DNA from: JAMOAD01 sp023621955
GTDB taxonomy: Bacteria > Acidobacteriota > Aminicenantia > JAMOAD01
Assembly: GCA_035403085.1 (NCBI GenBank)
Contig: DAONEM010000004.1
Span: 1-64,000 of the forward strand
Reading direction: 5' to 3'
DNA: 64,000 nt
Below, piece by piece: positions 42,457 through 51,029 of the stretch. Made by a program: the position numbers and the translations under genes. The first letter of the stretch is position 1. The number at the start of each line of letters is the position of its first letter. The notes under the pieces are model-generated. The model ran no database searches, was not told the origin of the DNA, and was given only the letters and a program-made list of their open reading frames with translations.

Positions 42457-43177
42457 GGTCGGCTATGGTTTTTTGGAAGAGTTCATCGATTGTCCCGTAT
42501 CCTGACCGGGAGAGAAGTTCCGCCGGTTCGCCCTCAAGCATGAGGCGGCCCCGGTGGATCATGATCATCCTGTCGGCGTAATCGACCTCGTCCAGGTTGT
42601 GGGTGCTGACGATGAGGGTCTTGCCCGCCCCCTTGAGGTTGTAGATCTCCTGCCAGAACCGGCGCCTGGCCTCCGGATCGACCCCCGAAGTGGGCTCGTC
42701 CAGGAAGAGGATGGGAGGGTCTGTGACCATGGAGACCGTCAGGGCGACGGTCTGGCGTATGCCGGGGGGAAGGTTCTCCACGGTCACCGCTCTCTGGGCC
42801 TCCTGAAGCCTCTCCTCCAGTTCCCTGCGACGGAGAAGAATCCTCTGGCGGGGGAGGTCGGAGATTCCGGCGAAGAACTCCAGGTTCTCCCCCGCCGTCA
42901 AGAGGGGGTAGAGAGAGAACTTCTGAGACATATACCCCAGGAGGGACTTGACCTTTTTCCGCTCCTTCGTTCCATCGTAGCCTCCGATGGTCATCTTCCC
43001 GGATGTCGGCGGGAGTAGGCCGGTGAGCATCTTGAGGGTCGTGGTCTTGCCCGCCCCGTTGGGCCCCAGGAAGGCGACAATCTCACCGGTCCGGATTCGG
43101 AAGGAGAGGGAATCGACGGCGGTAAAGCCCCCGAAACGCTTGCAGAGGTTTTCAACAACGATGATCGGGTCGTTCAT
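42428..43177 (-). CDS. ABC transporter ATPase, second YbhF-like half
   Basis: 249 residues. Walker A GPNGAGKTTTLKML, Q-loop GYMSQKFSLYPLLTAGENL, Walker B ILFLDEPTSGVDPEARR and the switch His in VSTHNLDEVDYAD are intact. The signature motif reads LPPGIRQTVAL instead of LSGGQ, so one of the two ATP sites of the heterodimer is probably degenerate. It overlaps both neighbours by 26-29 bases. E. coli YbhF carries both ATPase halves in one chain; here they are two genes. Confidence 0.92.
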   Translation of the reverse strand: MNDPIIVVENLCKRFGGFTAVDSLSFRIRTGEIVAFLGPNGAGKTTTLKMLTGLLPPTSGKMTIGGYDGTKERKKVKSLLGYMSQKFSLYPLLTAGENLEFFAGISDLPRQRILLRRRELEERLQEAQRAVTVENLPPGIRQTVALTVSMVTDPPILFLDEPTSGVDPEARRRFWQEIYNLKGAGKTLIVSTHNLDEVDYADRMIMIHRGRLMLEGEPAELLSRSGYGTIDELFQKTIADHEKNESRDR

Positions 43178-44075
43178 CGGAGCTCTTCCTTTCGTTGTAG
43201 AGGTAGATATCCTCCAGGGAGGGGGAACATCTCTCGATTCCCCGGTTAGGGGCGATCTCCTCGGGGGGACGCTCCCCGGTCTGGAGGTAGTAGAGGTACT
43301 TACCTCGGGGGTAGATCGCGGGGCCGATCTCCCTGTCGTCCCTCCAACGTTCGAGTATCTGGAAGGGGCTCTCCGTAGTCAGGATTCGGAAGAGGGGGTA
43401 GGGGAAGGTCTCCTTCAAGACGTTGAGCTCTTGGTCCAGGATGAGCCGTCCGTTCTTCAGGATCAGGACCCTCTCGCCCCTCTCGGCTTCATCAAGGTAG
43501 GGGGTGGAGAGGAGGATGGTCTTCCCCTCATCCCTGAGCTCCTCGAGGATCTTGAAAAACTCCGCCCTGGAGAGGGGATCCACACCCGTGGTCGGCTCGT
43601 CCAAGAGGAGGAACTCCGGCGCAGAGAGAAGGGTCGAACTCAGGGCCAACTTCTGCTTCATCCCCCCTGAGAGCCTTCCGGCGCGCCGTTTCTTGAAAGG
43701 CTCCATCCCTGTCTTTTTCAGTAGTTCCTCCTTTCGTCTCTCCCTCAGGGGGCGGGGTACCTGTCGGATCTCGGCGGCGAAGTTGAGGTTCTCCTCCACC
43801 GTCAGGTCCGGGTAGAGGGAAAAACGCTCAGGCATATAGCCGGAGACCCTCTTCAGCTTCTCCGGATCCTGGAGGGGAAGGCCTTGGAAGAGAATCTCCC
43901 CTCTCTCAGCCTTGAGGAGGTTGAGGATCACCTTGAAGAGGGTCGACTTGCCCGCACCGTCCGCTCCGGTGAGTATGGTCAAGGAGCCTTTGGCGACATC
44001 GAAGGAGACCTCTCTCAAGGCCTCGATGGGGCCGAAGCTTTTATAGATTCCCTTCAGGGTCAGGTAGGAGGACAT
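43152..44075 (-). CDS. ABC transporter ATPase, first YbhF-like half
   Basis: 307 residues with canonical Walker A GADGAGKSTLFKVI, Q-loop YMPERFSLYPDLTVEENL, signature LSGGMKQKLAL, Walker B FLLLDEPTTGVDPLSRAEF and the H-loop position occupied by LSTPYLDEAERGERV, where Pro/Tyr replace the usual Thr-His (STH). Thus this half has a good signature but lacks the switch His, the mirror image of its partner. About 80 residues follow the ATPase core. Starts 1 base after the adaptor-gene stop. Confidence 0.92.
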   Translation of the reverse strand: MSSYLTLKGIYKSFGPIEALREVSFDVAKGSLTILTGADGAGKSTLFKVILNLLKAERGEILFQGLPLQDPEKLKRVSGYMPERFSLYPDLTVEENLNFAAEIRQVPRPLRERRKEELLKKTGMEPFKKRRAGRLSGGMKQKLALSSTLLSAPEFLLLDEPTTGVDPLSRAEFFKILEELRDEGKTILLSTPYLDEAERGERVLILKNGRLILDQELNVLKETFPYPLFRILTTESPFQILERWRDDREIGPAIYPRGKYLYYLQTGERPPEEIAPNRGIERCSPSLEDIYLYNERKSSDERPDHRC

Positions 44076-44076
44076 G

Positions 44077-44973
44077 TCAACTCAGAGGGAACCTGACCGT
44101 GACGGGGGCACCGACCTTGAGCAGGGAGGAGTCTCCTTCCGGACAGACCGTGACCTTCACGAGAAGGGACTGGCGTTCCTTCTCGGAGACGATATACTTG
44201 GGGGAAAACTCGGCCTTCTGCCCGAAGAGGACGATCTTGGCGGGGATCCTCTTCTCCGTACCGTCCAAGACGATCTCGGCGCTTTGACCGATCTTGAGGA
44301 GGCTCACCTCCTGAAGTTCCAGGAAGACCTCGACTCTGAGGGTCTTCTCGTCAAGGATTTCGGCGATCGGAGCCCCTGCGGGGAGGTTTTCGCCGCTGGA
44401 TGCCACCTTTTCGAGGACAAGACCGGAGACGGGTGCCCTGAGGGTGTGGTCCCGGAGGTTGAGCTCAAGGGCCCCCCTCTTGTTGTCCAGGAGACTCTCC
44501 TGAACCCGAAGGTCCGCAAGAGCCCTCTCCGTGTCGTAGAGGGTTGTCTCTGCCTCCTTGAGTTGGAGTGCGGCCCTCTCCCAGCTCTCTCCGGAGGCGG
44601 CCTCCCCTTCCGTCAGCCGGGAGAGTCGCCCCTCCTGACGGGCGAGATAGCGTTTCTGCGCCAGTAGGAGCTCCCTCTTCTTCAGGAGCCTCTCCCGGTT
44701 GATGGCAACCTCCTGCCGGGAGATCTCCACCTGTTCGAGGAGGTTTTTAACCTTGAGGTCTTCCAACTTTCCTAAGGGCCGGTCTCCCTCTATTCGATCC
44801 CCCTCCTGGAAGGAGAGGGAGAGGAGAGTCCCCGCTACTTGGGTGCGGAGGATTAAAACATCCCCTTCCACGACCCCCGCCGCCTTCAAGGAAGAGTCCT
44901 TCTTGGAAGAGCACGAGGGGAGGAAGAGGAAGAGAAAAAGTGTAGTCAGTAGAAGGAGAGAGTCCCTTTTCAT
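44077..44973 (-). CDS. HlyD-family membrane-fusion lipoprotein, YbhG-like
   Basis: 298 residues. Lipoprotein signal with lipobox FLPSC (Cys21). A split biotinyl-lipoyl domain (GVVEGDVLILRTQVAGTLLSLSFQEGDRIEGDRPLGKL .. DHTLRAPVSGLVLEKVASSGENLPAGAPIAEILD) flanks a long coiled coil (about 70-165), followed by a beta-barrel part. It should bridge the ABC permeases to the TolC-type channel encoded just upstream. One base separates it from each of its neighbours. Confidence 0.92.
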   Translation of the reverse strand: MKRDSLLLLTTLFLFLFLPSCSSKKDSSLKAAGVVEGDVLILRTQVAGTLLSLSFQEGDRIEGDRPLGKLEDLKVKNLLEQVEISRQEVAINRERLLKKRELLLAQKRYLARQEGRLSRLTEGEAASGESWERAALQLKEAETTLYDTERALADLRVQESLLDNKRGALELNLRDHTLRAPVSGLVLEKVASSGENLPAGAPIAEILDEKTLRVEVFLELQEVSLLKIGQSAEIVLDGTEKRIPAKIVLFGQKAEFSPKYIVSEKERQSLLVKVTVCPEGDSSLLKVGAPVTVRFPLS

Positions 44974-44974
44974 G

Positions 44975-46267
44975 TTATGCCTCCGGTTCTGGTGCGACCA
45001 AAGCGTCGATTCTAAGGAGTAGGCTCTCCCTGAGGAAGGAGAGCGCCTCTTTCTGAGACAAACGGCTCTCTTCGGCGGTCAGAGCCCCCAAGTAGTCGAG
45101 GTGCGGGAGCTGAGCCTCCCTGTAGAGCCGTTCCTTGAGAAGAAGGTCCTGCCGGCTGATCAGAACCAACTCTTGAGTGAGCTCCAGGCGTCTGTTTACG
45201 CTCTCCAGGGCGCGAAAGGTCTGACGGAGAGTTTCTTCCACGTCCTTCGCCCGCTCTTCCAGGGAGTTGGTCGTCCTCTCTATCCCTAACTCGGCGATTC
45301 GGGAGTCCCTCTTACTCCGGTTCCACTGGAAGAGAGGAAAGGTGAGGGCGATCCCTCCCAAGGCGTAGAGAGCGCCCCGGTTTTGCAGGGAGTTCAGACC
45401 GGGCTTGCCGAAGTGAAGTTCTGTGAAGAGGGCGAGTTGGGGCTTGCTGAGCCCCTCGACGGCCCTCTTCTGGTACTGCCACGCCTCCCTCCTCTTCTCC
45501 AGTGAGCGGAAGAGAGGGTGGTTCTCCCTGTAGAGAGAAAGAGCCTCCTGAAGCGACCACTCCCTCTCGGAAGGGGTCCCCTCGATACTCTCCGGGGAGA
45601 TGTCGCAGAGTCTTTGAAAACGGAGGGCCTCTTGGTCCTTCAACTCTCTGGTCTCTTCCAGGTTCAGGAGGTTCTCGTTGATCCTGGCGTCGGTCTCGAG
45701 GAGGTCGCTCCGTCGGATCTGCTTCTCCTTCAGGAGAAGTTCCAGCCTCTTCCTGTGAAGGCGCAACCGTTCCACCAGTTGGCCGAGGTTCTCCTCTTTG
45801 GCCCGGAGCATTCGGTAGAGGTAGAAGGAGCCCTTGACCAGAGAGGCGGCTTCCCGCTCCGCTCCCTTTCGGTCCCACCGAGCCGCCTCCCACTCCCTCT
45901 CACTCTTTCTCAGGAGCGACGTGAGGGTTCCCCCTGTCCAGAGGGGTTGAGAGAGGGCGACCCTGGCGTCATAGGAATCCCAGGATCCCAGAGTCCTCTG
46001 GATGTTCAGAGGGGTCCCGGAGGCGGATGGGAGGGAGAGTGAGAGCTCGGGAAAGTCCGACTTGGCCGTGAAGGAGGAGCCGAAGGCGACGGTGAAGAGT
46101 CTTGCGTAACGGGCGTTATCGAGACCCAAGGATGCGCCCTCTTCGTCGATCTTCTTGAGGGAGACTCGGTGGGAGAGGGCCTTCCCCCTCTCCACAGCCT
46201 CCTGAAGGGTGATTCCAGGCAGAGAGAGGGTGAGGAGCAGAAGGAGGCAGAGGGCTCTTGTTCTCAT
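44975..46267 (-). CDS. TolC-family outer-membrane efflux channel
   Basis: 430 residues, signal peptide MRTRALCLLLLLTLSLPGIT. Two OEP repeats of long amphipathic helices with barrel strands, e.g. DSYDARVALSQPLWTGGTL and GGIALTFPLFQWNRSKRDSRIAELGIERT, the usual TolC pattern. The start overlaps the TetR gene stop as ATGA. E. coli cecR-ybhGFSR has no channel gene, so this operon encodes a complete tripartite exporter. Confidence 0.9.
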   Translation of the reverse strand: MRTRALCLLLLLTLSLPGITLQEAVERGKALSHRVSLKKIDEEGASLGLDNARYARLFTVAFGSSFTAKSDFPELSLSLPSASGTPLNIQRTLGSWDSYDARVALSQPLWTGGTLTSLLRKSEREWEAARWDRKGAEREAASLVKGSFYLYRMLRAKEENLGQLVERLRLHRKRLELLLKEKQIRRSDLLETDARINENLLNLEETRELKDQEALRFQRLCDISPESIEGTPSEREWSLQEALSLYRENHPLFRSLEKRREAWQYQKRAVEGLSKPQLALFTELHFGKPGLNSLQNRGALYALGGIALTFPLFQWNRSKRDSRIAELGIERTTNSLEERAKDVEETLRQTFRALESVNRRLELTQELVLISRQDLLLKERLYREAQLPHLDYLGALTAEESRLSQKEALSFLRESLLLRIDALVAPEPEA

Positions 46268-46884
46268 GGGAGGAGTCCCCCTTTGAGGAGAGAGACGACG
46301 CTCTCGATTCTCTTCTCGTAAAACTCATCGCACTCCGGGATGGTTCTGTCGAAAGCGACCTCCACCATGGGCTTGGCCAGGAAGAAAAAGGTACAGAGGG
46401 AGAGGATATTGATCATGATCTGCATGGGATCGTTCTGCCTGAGGAGTCCCTGGGAGCTCCAGAGGGCGATCTTGTTCGAGATGGAGAGCGCCAGGTGCTC
46501 CGGGGTGACCTCGTTCAGGAGGGAGCTGAAGAGGGTGGAGACCACCTTCGGGTCCGTGGCCAAGTTGAGCGCGACGAGCCTGATCAGCCGGGGGTTTTTA
46601 CGGAAGAACCCGATATAGAGCCGTGGAATACGTTCGAGAAAGGTTTGGGGGGTGACCGGCTCCCGAATTTCCGCCACCACCAAGGGAATCAGTTGGGAGA
46701 AGTGGGAACGGAGAACCTCTTTGAAGAGGCCCTCTTTGGAGTGGAAGTAGTAGTAGAGCATCGCCTTGTTGACTCCCGCCCTCTTGGCGATTCGGTCAAC
46801 CCTCCCGCCGGCGAGCCCAAGTTGGGAGAACTCCTCCATGGCGGAGTCGAGAATCTGAATCTTCGGATCTACGTTCTTCTTCAC
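46264..46884 (-). CDS. TetR-family regulator, CecR-like position
   Basis: 206 residues. Helix-turn-helix at 8-55: KIQILDSAMEEFSQLGLAGGRVDRIAKRAGVNKAMLYYYFHSKEGLFKEVL. The C-terminal ligand domain is unlike a named subfamily but the gene order matches cecR. GTG start with GGAGGA upstream. A 16-bp imperfect palindrome (46900-46915) between promoter and start is a likely self-operator, so it should repress its own efflux operon until a ligand binds. Confidence 0.92.
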   Translation of the reverse strand: MKKNVDPKIQILDSAMEEFSQLGLAGGRVDRIAKRAGVNKAMLYYYFHSKEGLFKEVLRSHFSQLIPLVVAEIREPVTPQTFLERIPRLYIGFFRKNPRLIRLVALNLATDPKVVSTLFSSLLNEVTPEHLALSISNKIALWSSQGLLRQNDPMQIMINILSLCTFFFLAKPMVEVAFDRTIPECDEFYEKRIESVVSLLKGGLLP

Positions 46885-46899
46885 AGTTCCTCCGAAGTG

Positions 46900-46915
46900 A
46901 ACCGACTAGTTAGTT
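46900..46915 (-). promoter_or_regulatory. probable TetR operator
   Basis: AACCGACTAGTTAGTT, a palindrome centred on ACTAGT with two mismatched pairs, 14 bases beyond the -10 box and just before the GTG ribosome site. Position over the transcription start suits repression. Confidence 0.55.
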
Positions 46916-46928
46916 TAACCATATGGAT

Positions 46929-46957
46929 AATTTATAAGAAAGGGGAAGACCTGTCAA
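46929..46957 (-). promoter_or_regulatory. promoter of the TetR-efflux operon
   Basis: On the minus strand TTGACA (46952-46957), 17-base spacer, TAAATT (46929-46934); TATAAA at 15-base spacing is an alternative. Confidence 0.6.
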
Positions 46958-46972
46958 GGGTTTTTCGGAGAA

Positions 46973-47389
46973 TTATTCCGTGATCTCCAGGAGAAAAGAT
47001 CCCTGGTCCAGGAAGAAGGGGAGGGAGAGGAGGGGAGGGCTCTTCGGCGTGGGGTCTCTCTCGGGGATGCCTAGCTCGAAGGGCTCTGCCAGGAGGGAGA
47101 GGAGGTTTCCCGCGAGGACGTTGATGGTCTCCCGGAGGGTGAGGTCGGCCAGGCTGGGCGTCACCTCTTCCTCCGGAAGGCCCAGGTAGTTGGCGGCCAT
47201 CGCCTTGGCGACTTCCGGACTGAAGACCCCCCGCAGGAAGAGGGTCTTCTCCTGGTCACGCAGGGAGATTCTCCAGGGCGTTAAGGCGCTTTGGGGGGGA
47301 GGGGAGTCACCCTGGAGGGGAAAGAGGTAGAACATCCTTTCGAAGACTTCAGAAGTCGTTTTTTCCAGTGGCCACAGGTCTAAGTTCAT
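46973..47389 (-). CDS. CheX-like chemotaxis phosphatase family protein
   Basis: 138 residues. SLADLTLRETINVLAGNLLSLLAEP matches the ExxN helix of CheC/CheX/FliY phosphatases, preceded by LFLRGVFSPEVAKAMAANYLGLPEEEVT. These enzymes dephosphorylate CheY, here probably the response regulator encoded just upstream. The start at 47389 overlaps that gene by 41 bases with GGAGCAG upstream; an internal Met at codon 19 is an alternative. Final gene of the cheD-HDOD-cheY-cheX set. Confidence 0.75.
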   Translation of the reverse strand: MNLDLWPLEKTTSEVFERMFYLFPLQGDSPPPQSALTPWRISLRDQEKTLFLRGVFSPEVAKAMAANYLGLPEEEVTPSLADLTLRETINVLAGNLLSLLAEPFELGIPERDPTPKSPPLLSLPFFLDQGSFLLEITE

Positions 47390-47771
47390 CTTCTTCTGCT
47401 CCCAGGGTACGGAGAACCAAATTCCGAATCTCTTCGGGGGTGAAGGGCTTATGAATGAAGGCCTTGGCGCCCAGGTCCAGGGCCCGTTGGGTTCGGTCCG
47501 GCCTTCCCTCCGTGGTGATGATGATGACCGGGAGGTCTTTCCAGCGCTGGTCACTCTTGAGACTCTCGAGCAGCTGAAAGCCATCGAGGTTCGGCATGTG
47601 GAGGTCCGTCAAGAGGAGATCGGCATGAAAATTCACGAGTACTTCCAGAGCCTGTCGGCCGTCGGAGGCGGTCTTTAACTCGTCAATGGGGATGCCGGAG
47701 AGTTCAAGAAGCCTTTCGTACATGAGCAGCGCCGCGGCGGAGTCATCAACCACTAAGAGTGAGTATCCCAT
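47349..47771 (-). CDS. CheY-like single-domain response regulator
   Basis: 140 residues, receiver domain only: acidic pair in LLVVDDSAAAL, phospho-acceptor Asp in LLTDLHMPNLDGF, Thr/Ser switch in VIIITTEG, Lys in AFIHKPFTPEEI. A short tail replaces any output domain, so it acts by protein contact. The start at 47771 is 2 bases after the HDOD gene stop. Confidence 0.92.
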   Translation of the reverse strand: MGYSLLVVDDSAAALLMYERLLELSGIPIDELKTASDGRQALEVLVNFHADLLLTDLHMPNLDGFQLLESLKSDQRWKDLPVIIITTEGRPDRTQRALDLGAKAFIHKPFTPEEIRNLVLRTLGAEEDELRPVATGKNDF

Positions 47772-47773
47772 GG

Positions 47774-48649
47774 TTATTCCTTCTCCTGTGTTGAAAGCAG
47801 ACTCTCCAGGGTGTCGTGAATCTTGTCCAGGGAGCGGGCCAGGATCTTTTCCAGATCGCTCTCCTGGATTCCTACGGCCTTGTACAAATCGGGATATCCC
47901 TTCGTTAAGAGCGCGTCCTTGGAGGCGGAAAAGCCCAGCAGGTGGGCGAGGACGTTGGCCAGAGAGGCGTAGAGGGCCGGAGAGGAGGGAGCCTGCTCTC
48001 CCGGGGAGTGGTGGTAGAGGACAGCCTCTACGAGAGGTTCCGGGAGATGCCACCTCTCAAGCAGGTAGGCCCCGGCGACGGCGTGGTTGATGCCAAGAAC
48101 CTTCGTCTCCGCGTCGGAAAAGGAGAGCTCCTTGTCCTCCAGGAGAGCCTCCATCTCCCCTTGGCACTTCTTCACCTCACTATCGAGGACGATCTTACCC
48201 ACGTCGTGCAGGAGAGCCGTCGTGAAGAGGTCGATCTCCAAGCGTGGTACCACCTTCTGAAGCTCCTCCCCGATCATCGCGGCGGCCAGGGAGTGTCTCC
48301 AGAGTTCGCCCTTCTCCTCCTCGTATCCGTGAAAGTTCCTCTCGAAGAGCCTCTTTGCCACCAGCGTGTGGATCATCCGGTGCAGTTCGTTCGTCCCGAT
48401 CAGGAGGAGCGACTCCTTCAGGGAGCTGACGTTCCTTGAGAGGCCGTAGTAAGGGGAGTTGCAGAGCTTCAGGATGTCGGCGGTGACCGCCGGATCGTAC
48501 TGGAGCACCTTGATCAGGTCGTGGACCGATGAGCGCTGATCCTTCAAGAGACGGAGTGTTTGAACCAGGGATGCCGGGAGGGGGGCCAGAAGTTCATACT
48601 CCAGAAGACGGCGCTTCCAGGGGGCGGGGATCGAGATTCCGGCCGTCAT
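47774..48649 (-). CDS. HDOD-domain signalling protein
   Basis: 291 residues. Helical HDOD domain: LPASLVQTLRLLKDQRSSVHDLIKVLQYDPAVTADILKLCNSPYYGLSRNVSSLKESLLLIGTNELHRMI, then TALLHDVGKIVLDSE, an HD pair that is kept in this protein, and HHSPGE. HDOD proteins regulate motility, biofilm and stress, usually without hydrolysing nucleotides; the intact His-Asp leaves activity open. The start overlaps the cheD stop as ATGA. Confidence 0.88.
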   Translation of the reverse strand: MTAGISIPAPWKRRLLEYELLAPLPASLVQTLRLLKDQRSSVHDLIKVLQYDPAVTADILKLCNSPYYGLSRNVSSLKESLLLIGTNELHRMIHTLVAKRLFERNFHGYEEEKGELWRHSLAAAMIGEELQKVVPRLEIDLFTTALLHDVGKIVLDSEVKKCQGEMEALLEDKELSFSDAETKVLGINHAVAGAYLLERWHLPEPLVEAVLYHHSPGEQAPSSPALYASLANVLAHLLGFSASKDALLTKGYPDLYKAVGIQESDLEKILARSLDKIHDTLESLLSTQEKE

Positions 48650-49182
48650 AGGGGGTACTCCCTTCCGTTGACCTTGAGAAGCGTCTCCCCCGTGGCGATC
48701 GAGAGGGTCATGGTACGGCTGAGACTGCTTCCGCAATCCTCGGAGGTGATGAAGACGCCGTTGCGCCAAAGAATACGCCTCAAGGCGGCGTAGTTTCGGC
48801 GGCCGATGTTGAAGAAGCTCTCGGCGTCGGAGATCTGGGAACAACCGGCGACTTTGACCTTGATGTCCCTCTTGGTGGCTCCGAAACGGTAGCACTCTTT
48901 GAAAAGGAGGGGAACCGCGGTGTCCACAAACTTGAGGGGGTTGAAATCCGGTTCCCCCTTGGCAATGGAGGAGTCTGGAAGGGGAATGTGAACCATCCCT
49001 CCCACCTGTTTCTGATAATCGTAGAGTGTGATTCCCAGACAAGAGCCGAGGGCGAAGGTGACAAGGTACTCATGGGGATCGTTGGAAACCTTCATGTCCG
49101 CGATTCCGACAACAACCTTTCTCAGGGGCGAGGGAGAGGAGTCCGGATTGGGAACCCTCCTTGGTCTTGACATGGTCATCAT
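48646..49182 (-). CDS. cheD: CheD-like chemoreceptor glutamine deamidase
   Basis: 178 residues from the chosen start. Catalytic Cys in TFALGSCLGITLYD and His in GGMVHIPLPDSS are in CheD context, as is FVDTAVPLLFKECYRFGATKRDIKVKVAGCSQI. The start is uncertain: ATG at 49182 or 49173, neither with a good ribosome site; the open frame extends to 49275. No methyl-accepting receptor is encoded nearby, so its substrate is elsewhere; CheD also binds CheC/CheX-type partners, one of which is in this operon. Confidence 0.85.
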   Translation of the reverse strand: MMTMSRPRRVPNPDSSPSPLRKVVVGIADMKVSNDPHEYLVTFALGSCLGITLYDYQKQVGGMVHIPLPDSSIAKGEPDFNPLKFVDTAVPLLFKECYRFGATKRDIKVKVAGCSQISDAESFFNIGRRNYAALRRILWRNGVFITSEDCGSSLSRTMTLSIATGETLLKVNGREYPL

Positions 49183-49306
49183 TGCGTTACACCAAGCCTC
49201 CGTTCGTTGTCGCCGTCTCCAGAGAAAGGAGAGGTCCCCTCTTTTAAACCTGAGCGTGGAAGAACCCTCTTCCAAACTCCTCCCTTAAGGATAGCAGAAA
49301 ACGGGG

Positions 49307-49342
49307 AAAAAAGAGAGAGGGGAGGCCCTCCCCTCTCTCTTT
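49307..49342 (-). terminator. intrinsic terminator of the sodium symporter gene
   Basis: A 15-bp perfect stem, AAAGAGAGAGGGGAG (49310-49324) with its complement (49328-49342) around GCC, followed on the minus strand by six T (49312-49307). It is 8 bases past the stop at 49350, the best rho-independent terminator in the window. Confidence 0.85.
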
Positions 49343-49349
49343 GGAGGAC

Positions 49350-51029
49350 CTACCTCTCGTCGGCCGCCCTCTCCTTCATCTTCCAGGCCTTTCTGACCAT
49401 GAGCAGCGTTATGAGCAACAATCCCACCATGAGGGCCCGGGCTCCCCAAAGGTAGGGGTGCCGGGAGTGGGGTTCGCCCTTCATGACGAGCTTTCCGATG
49501 GCGTCCTGGAAGGTCCAGGCGATGACGATCACCCCCAGGTAGAGGGGGGTGATGTACTTCATGACATACTTGAAGAGCTTGGGAATCTTGATGTCCCCAC
49601 CCTTGTGGAGCTCCTCCCAGGCCTTGTCGATTCCGAAGATCCAGGAGAAGAGGAGGGACTCTACGAAGGCGAAGACCACGAGGCCGAAGGTCCCGACCCA
49701 GAAGTCCATCTCGTCGAGGAAGCCGTGTTTGAAGAAGAGAACCACCAGGAGAGTGCAAAGGGTGATGAGGCAGAAAGTTGCGCAAACCGCTCTCTTCCTG
49801 CTCCAGTGGAACTCGTCCTCCAGGAAGGCGATGGCCGGTTGGGTGAGGGCGACGGAGGAGGTGATTCCCGCGATGAAGAGGAGGAAGAACCAGAGGGCTC
49901 CGAAGAGGTGGCCCAGGGGAATCTTCTGGAAGATCACCGGTAAGGCCTGGAAGCCCAAGTCGAAGGCTCCGCTCTGGGCGATGGCCTTGGTCCCTTCGAT
50001 GCCGAAGAAGGCCACCGCCGCGGGGATGGCTATGGTTCCCCCCAGGATGATTTCGGCGAACTCGTTGGTCGAGGCTGTGGTGATCCCGTTGAGTGCGATG
50101 TCCTCTTCCTCTCTCAGATAGGAGGCGTAAGTGTTGATGATTCCTTCGCCGAGGCTGAGGGTAAAGAAGATCTGGCCGGCGGCGGTTAGCCAGACTTCGG
50201 CCTTCCTGAGCATTGAGAAGTCCGGGTTCCAGATGAAGGCCATCCCGTTGGAGATGTTGTTGGCCGGGAGAGTCGGGTCGGGGGTTCCCAGGGTGAGGAC
50301 CCGGATGGCCAAAACGATGCCGAAGAGGAAGAGAAGGGGCATGCCGATCTTGGCCAGAACCTCGATCCCCTTGCTGATCCCTTTATAAAGGAAGAAGAAG
50401 TTCAGGGCCAGCGCCAAGGCGGTGAAGAGGAGGGCGGGGAGAAGAGAGCTTCCCGGCGTGACGCCCTGGTAGTTCTGGAGAAAGCTTCCCATGGCCTCTC
50501 TGGTGGTATGGCCGAAGTACTTTCCGGTGAGGGAGAACCAACCGAAGGAGAGACACCAGGATTCGATGAAGTTGTAGTAGACGACGATGGCGAAGGGGAT
50601 GGTGATTCCCAAGGCGCCCAGGTATTTGGCGGCGGGGTGTTTCCACATGAGCTGGAGCATGCCTGGGGTTGTTCCGTGACCGCGGATCCCCCCGTAGCGG
50701 CCGATGGTCCACTCGATCCACATCATCGGAATTCCCAGAAAGACCAGGGCGCAGAAGTAGGGGATCAGGAAGGCGCCGCCGCCGTTGGCCGCAGCCTTGA
50801 CGGGAAAGCGGAGGAAGTTCCCCAGACCGATGGCGTTGCCGGCGACGGCCAGGATCAGACCGATGCGGCTACCCCAGTGTTCCCTCTCCCCCTCGTCGGC
50901 CTTCAGCATCTGGCCGGGTTTCTTCTTGGCGGAGAGAACCTTGGTAAAACAGTAGAAGGTGAGGGCCGAGATGAAGCCCCAACCAAGGAGCAGGGAGAAC
51001 CAGCCCCAGGGGTTGATGCCTTGGATCAT
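49350..51029 (-). CDS. sodium:neurotransmitter symporter (NSS/SNF) family transporter
   Basis: 559 residues, about 12 membrane helices with one extra N-terminal helix (WGWFSLLLGWGFISALTFYCF) and a cytoplasmic loop before the LeuT-fold core. Core starts WGSRIGLILAVAGNAIGLGNFLRFPVKAAANGGGAFLIPYF, the sodium- and substrate-binding unwound helix 1 of LeuT-like proteins, and continues with FFTLSLGEGIINTYASYL. Likely imports an amino acid with sodium, consistent with a peptide-using cell. GGAGGATTCC precedes the ATG. A perfect terminator follows. Confidence 0.9.
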   Translation of the reverse strand: MIQGINPWGWFSLLLGWGFISALTFYCFTKVLSAKKKPGQMLKADEGEREHWGSRIGLILAVAGNAIGLGNFLRFPVKAAANGGGAFLIPYFCALVFLGIPMMWIEWTIGRYGGIRGHGTTPGMLQLMWKHPAAKYLGALGITIPFAIVVYYNFIESWCLSFGWFSLTGKYFGHTTREAMGSFLQNYQGVTPGSSLLPALLFTALALALNFFFLYKGISKGIEVLAKIGMPLLFLFGIVLAIRVLTLGTPDPTLPANNISNGMAFIWNPDFSMLRKAEVWLTAAGQIFFTLSLGEGIINTYASYLREEEDIALNGITTASTNEFAEIILGGTIAIPAAVAFFGIEGTKAIAQSGAFDLGFQALPVIFQKIPLGHLFGALWFFLLFIAGITSSVALTQPAIAFLEDEFHWSRKRAVCATFCLITLCTLLVVLFFKHGFLDEMDFWVGTFGLVVFAFVESLLFSWIFGIDKAWEELHKGGDIKIPKLFKYVMKYITPLYLGVIVIAWTFQDAIGKLVMKGEPHSRHPYLWGARALMVGLLLITLLMVRKAWKMKERAADER

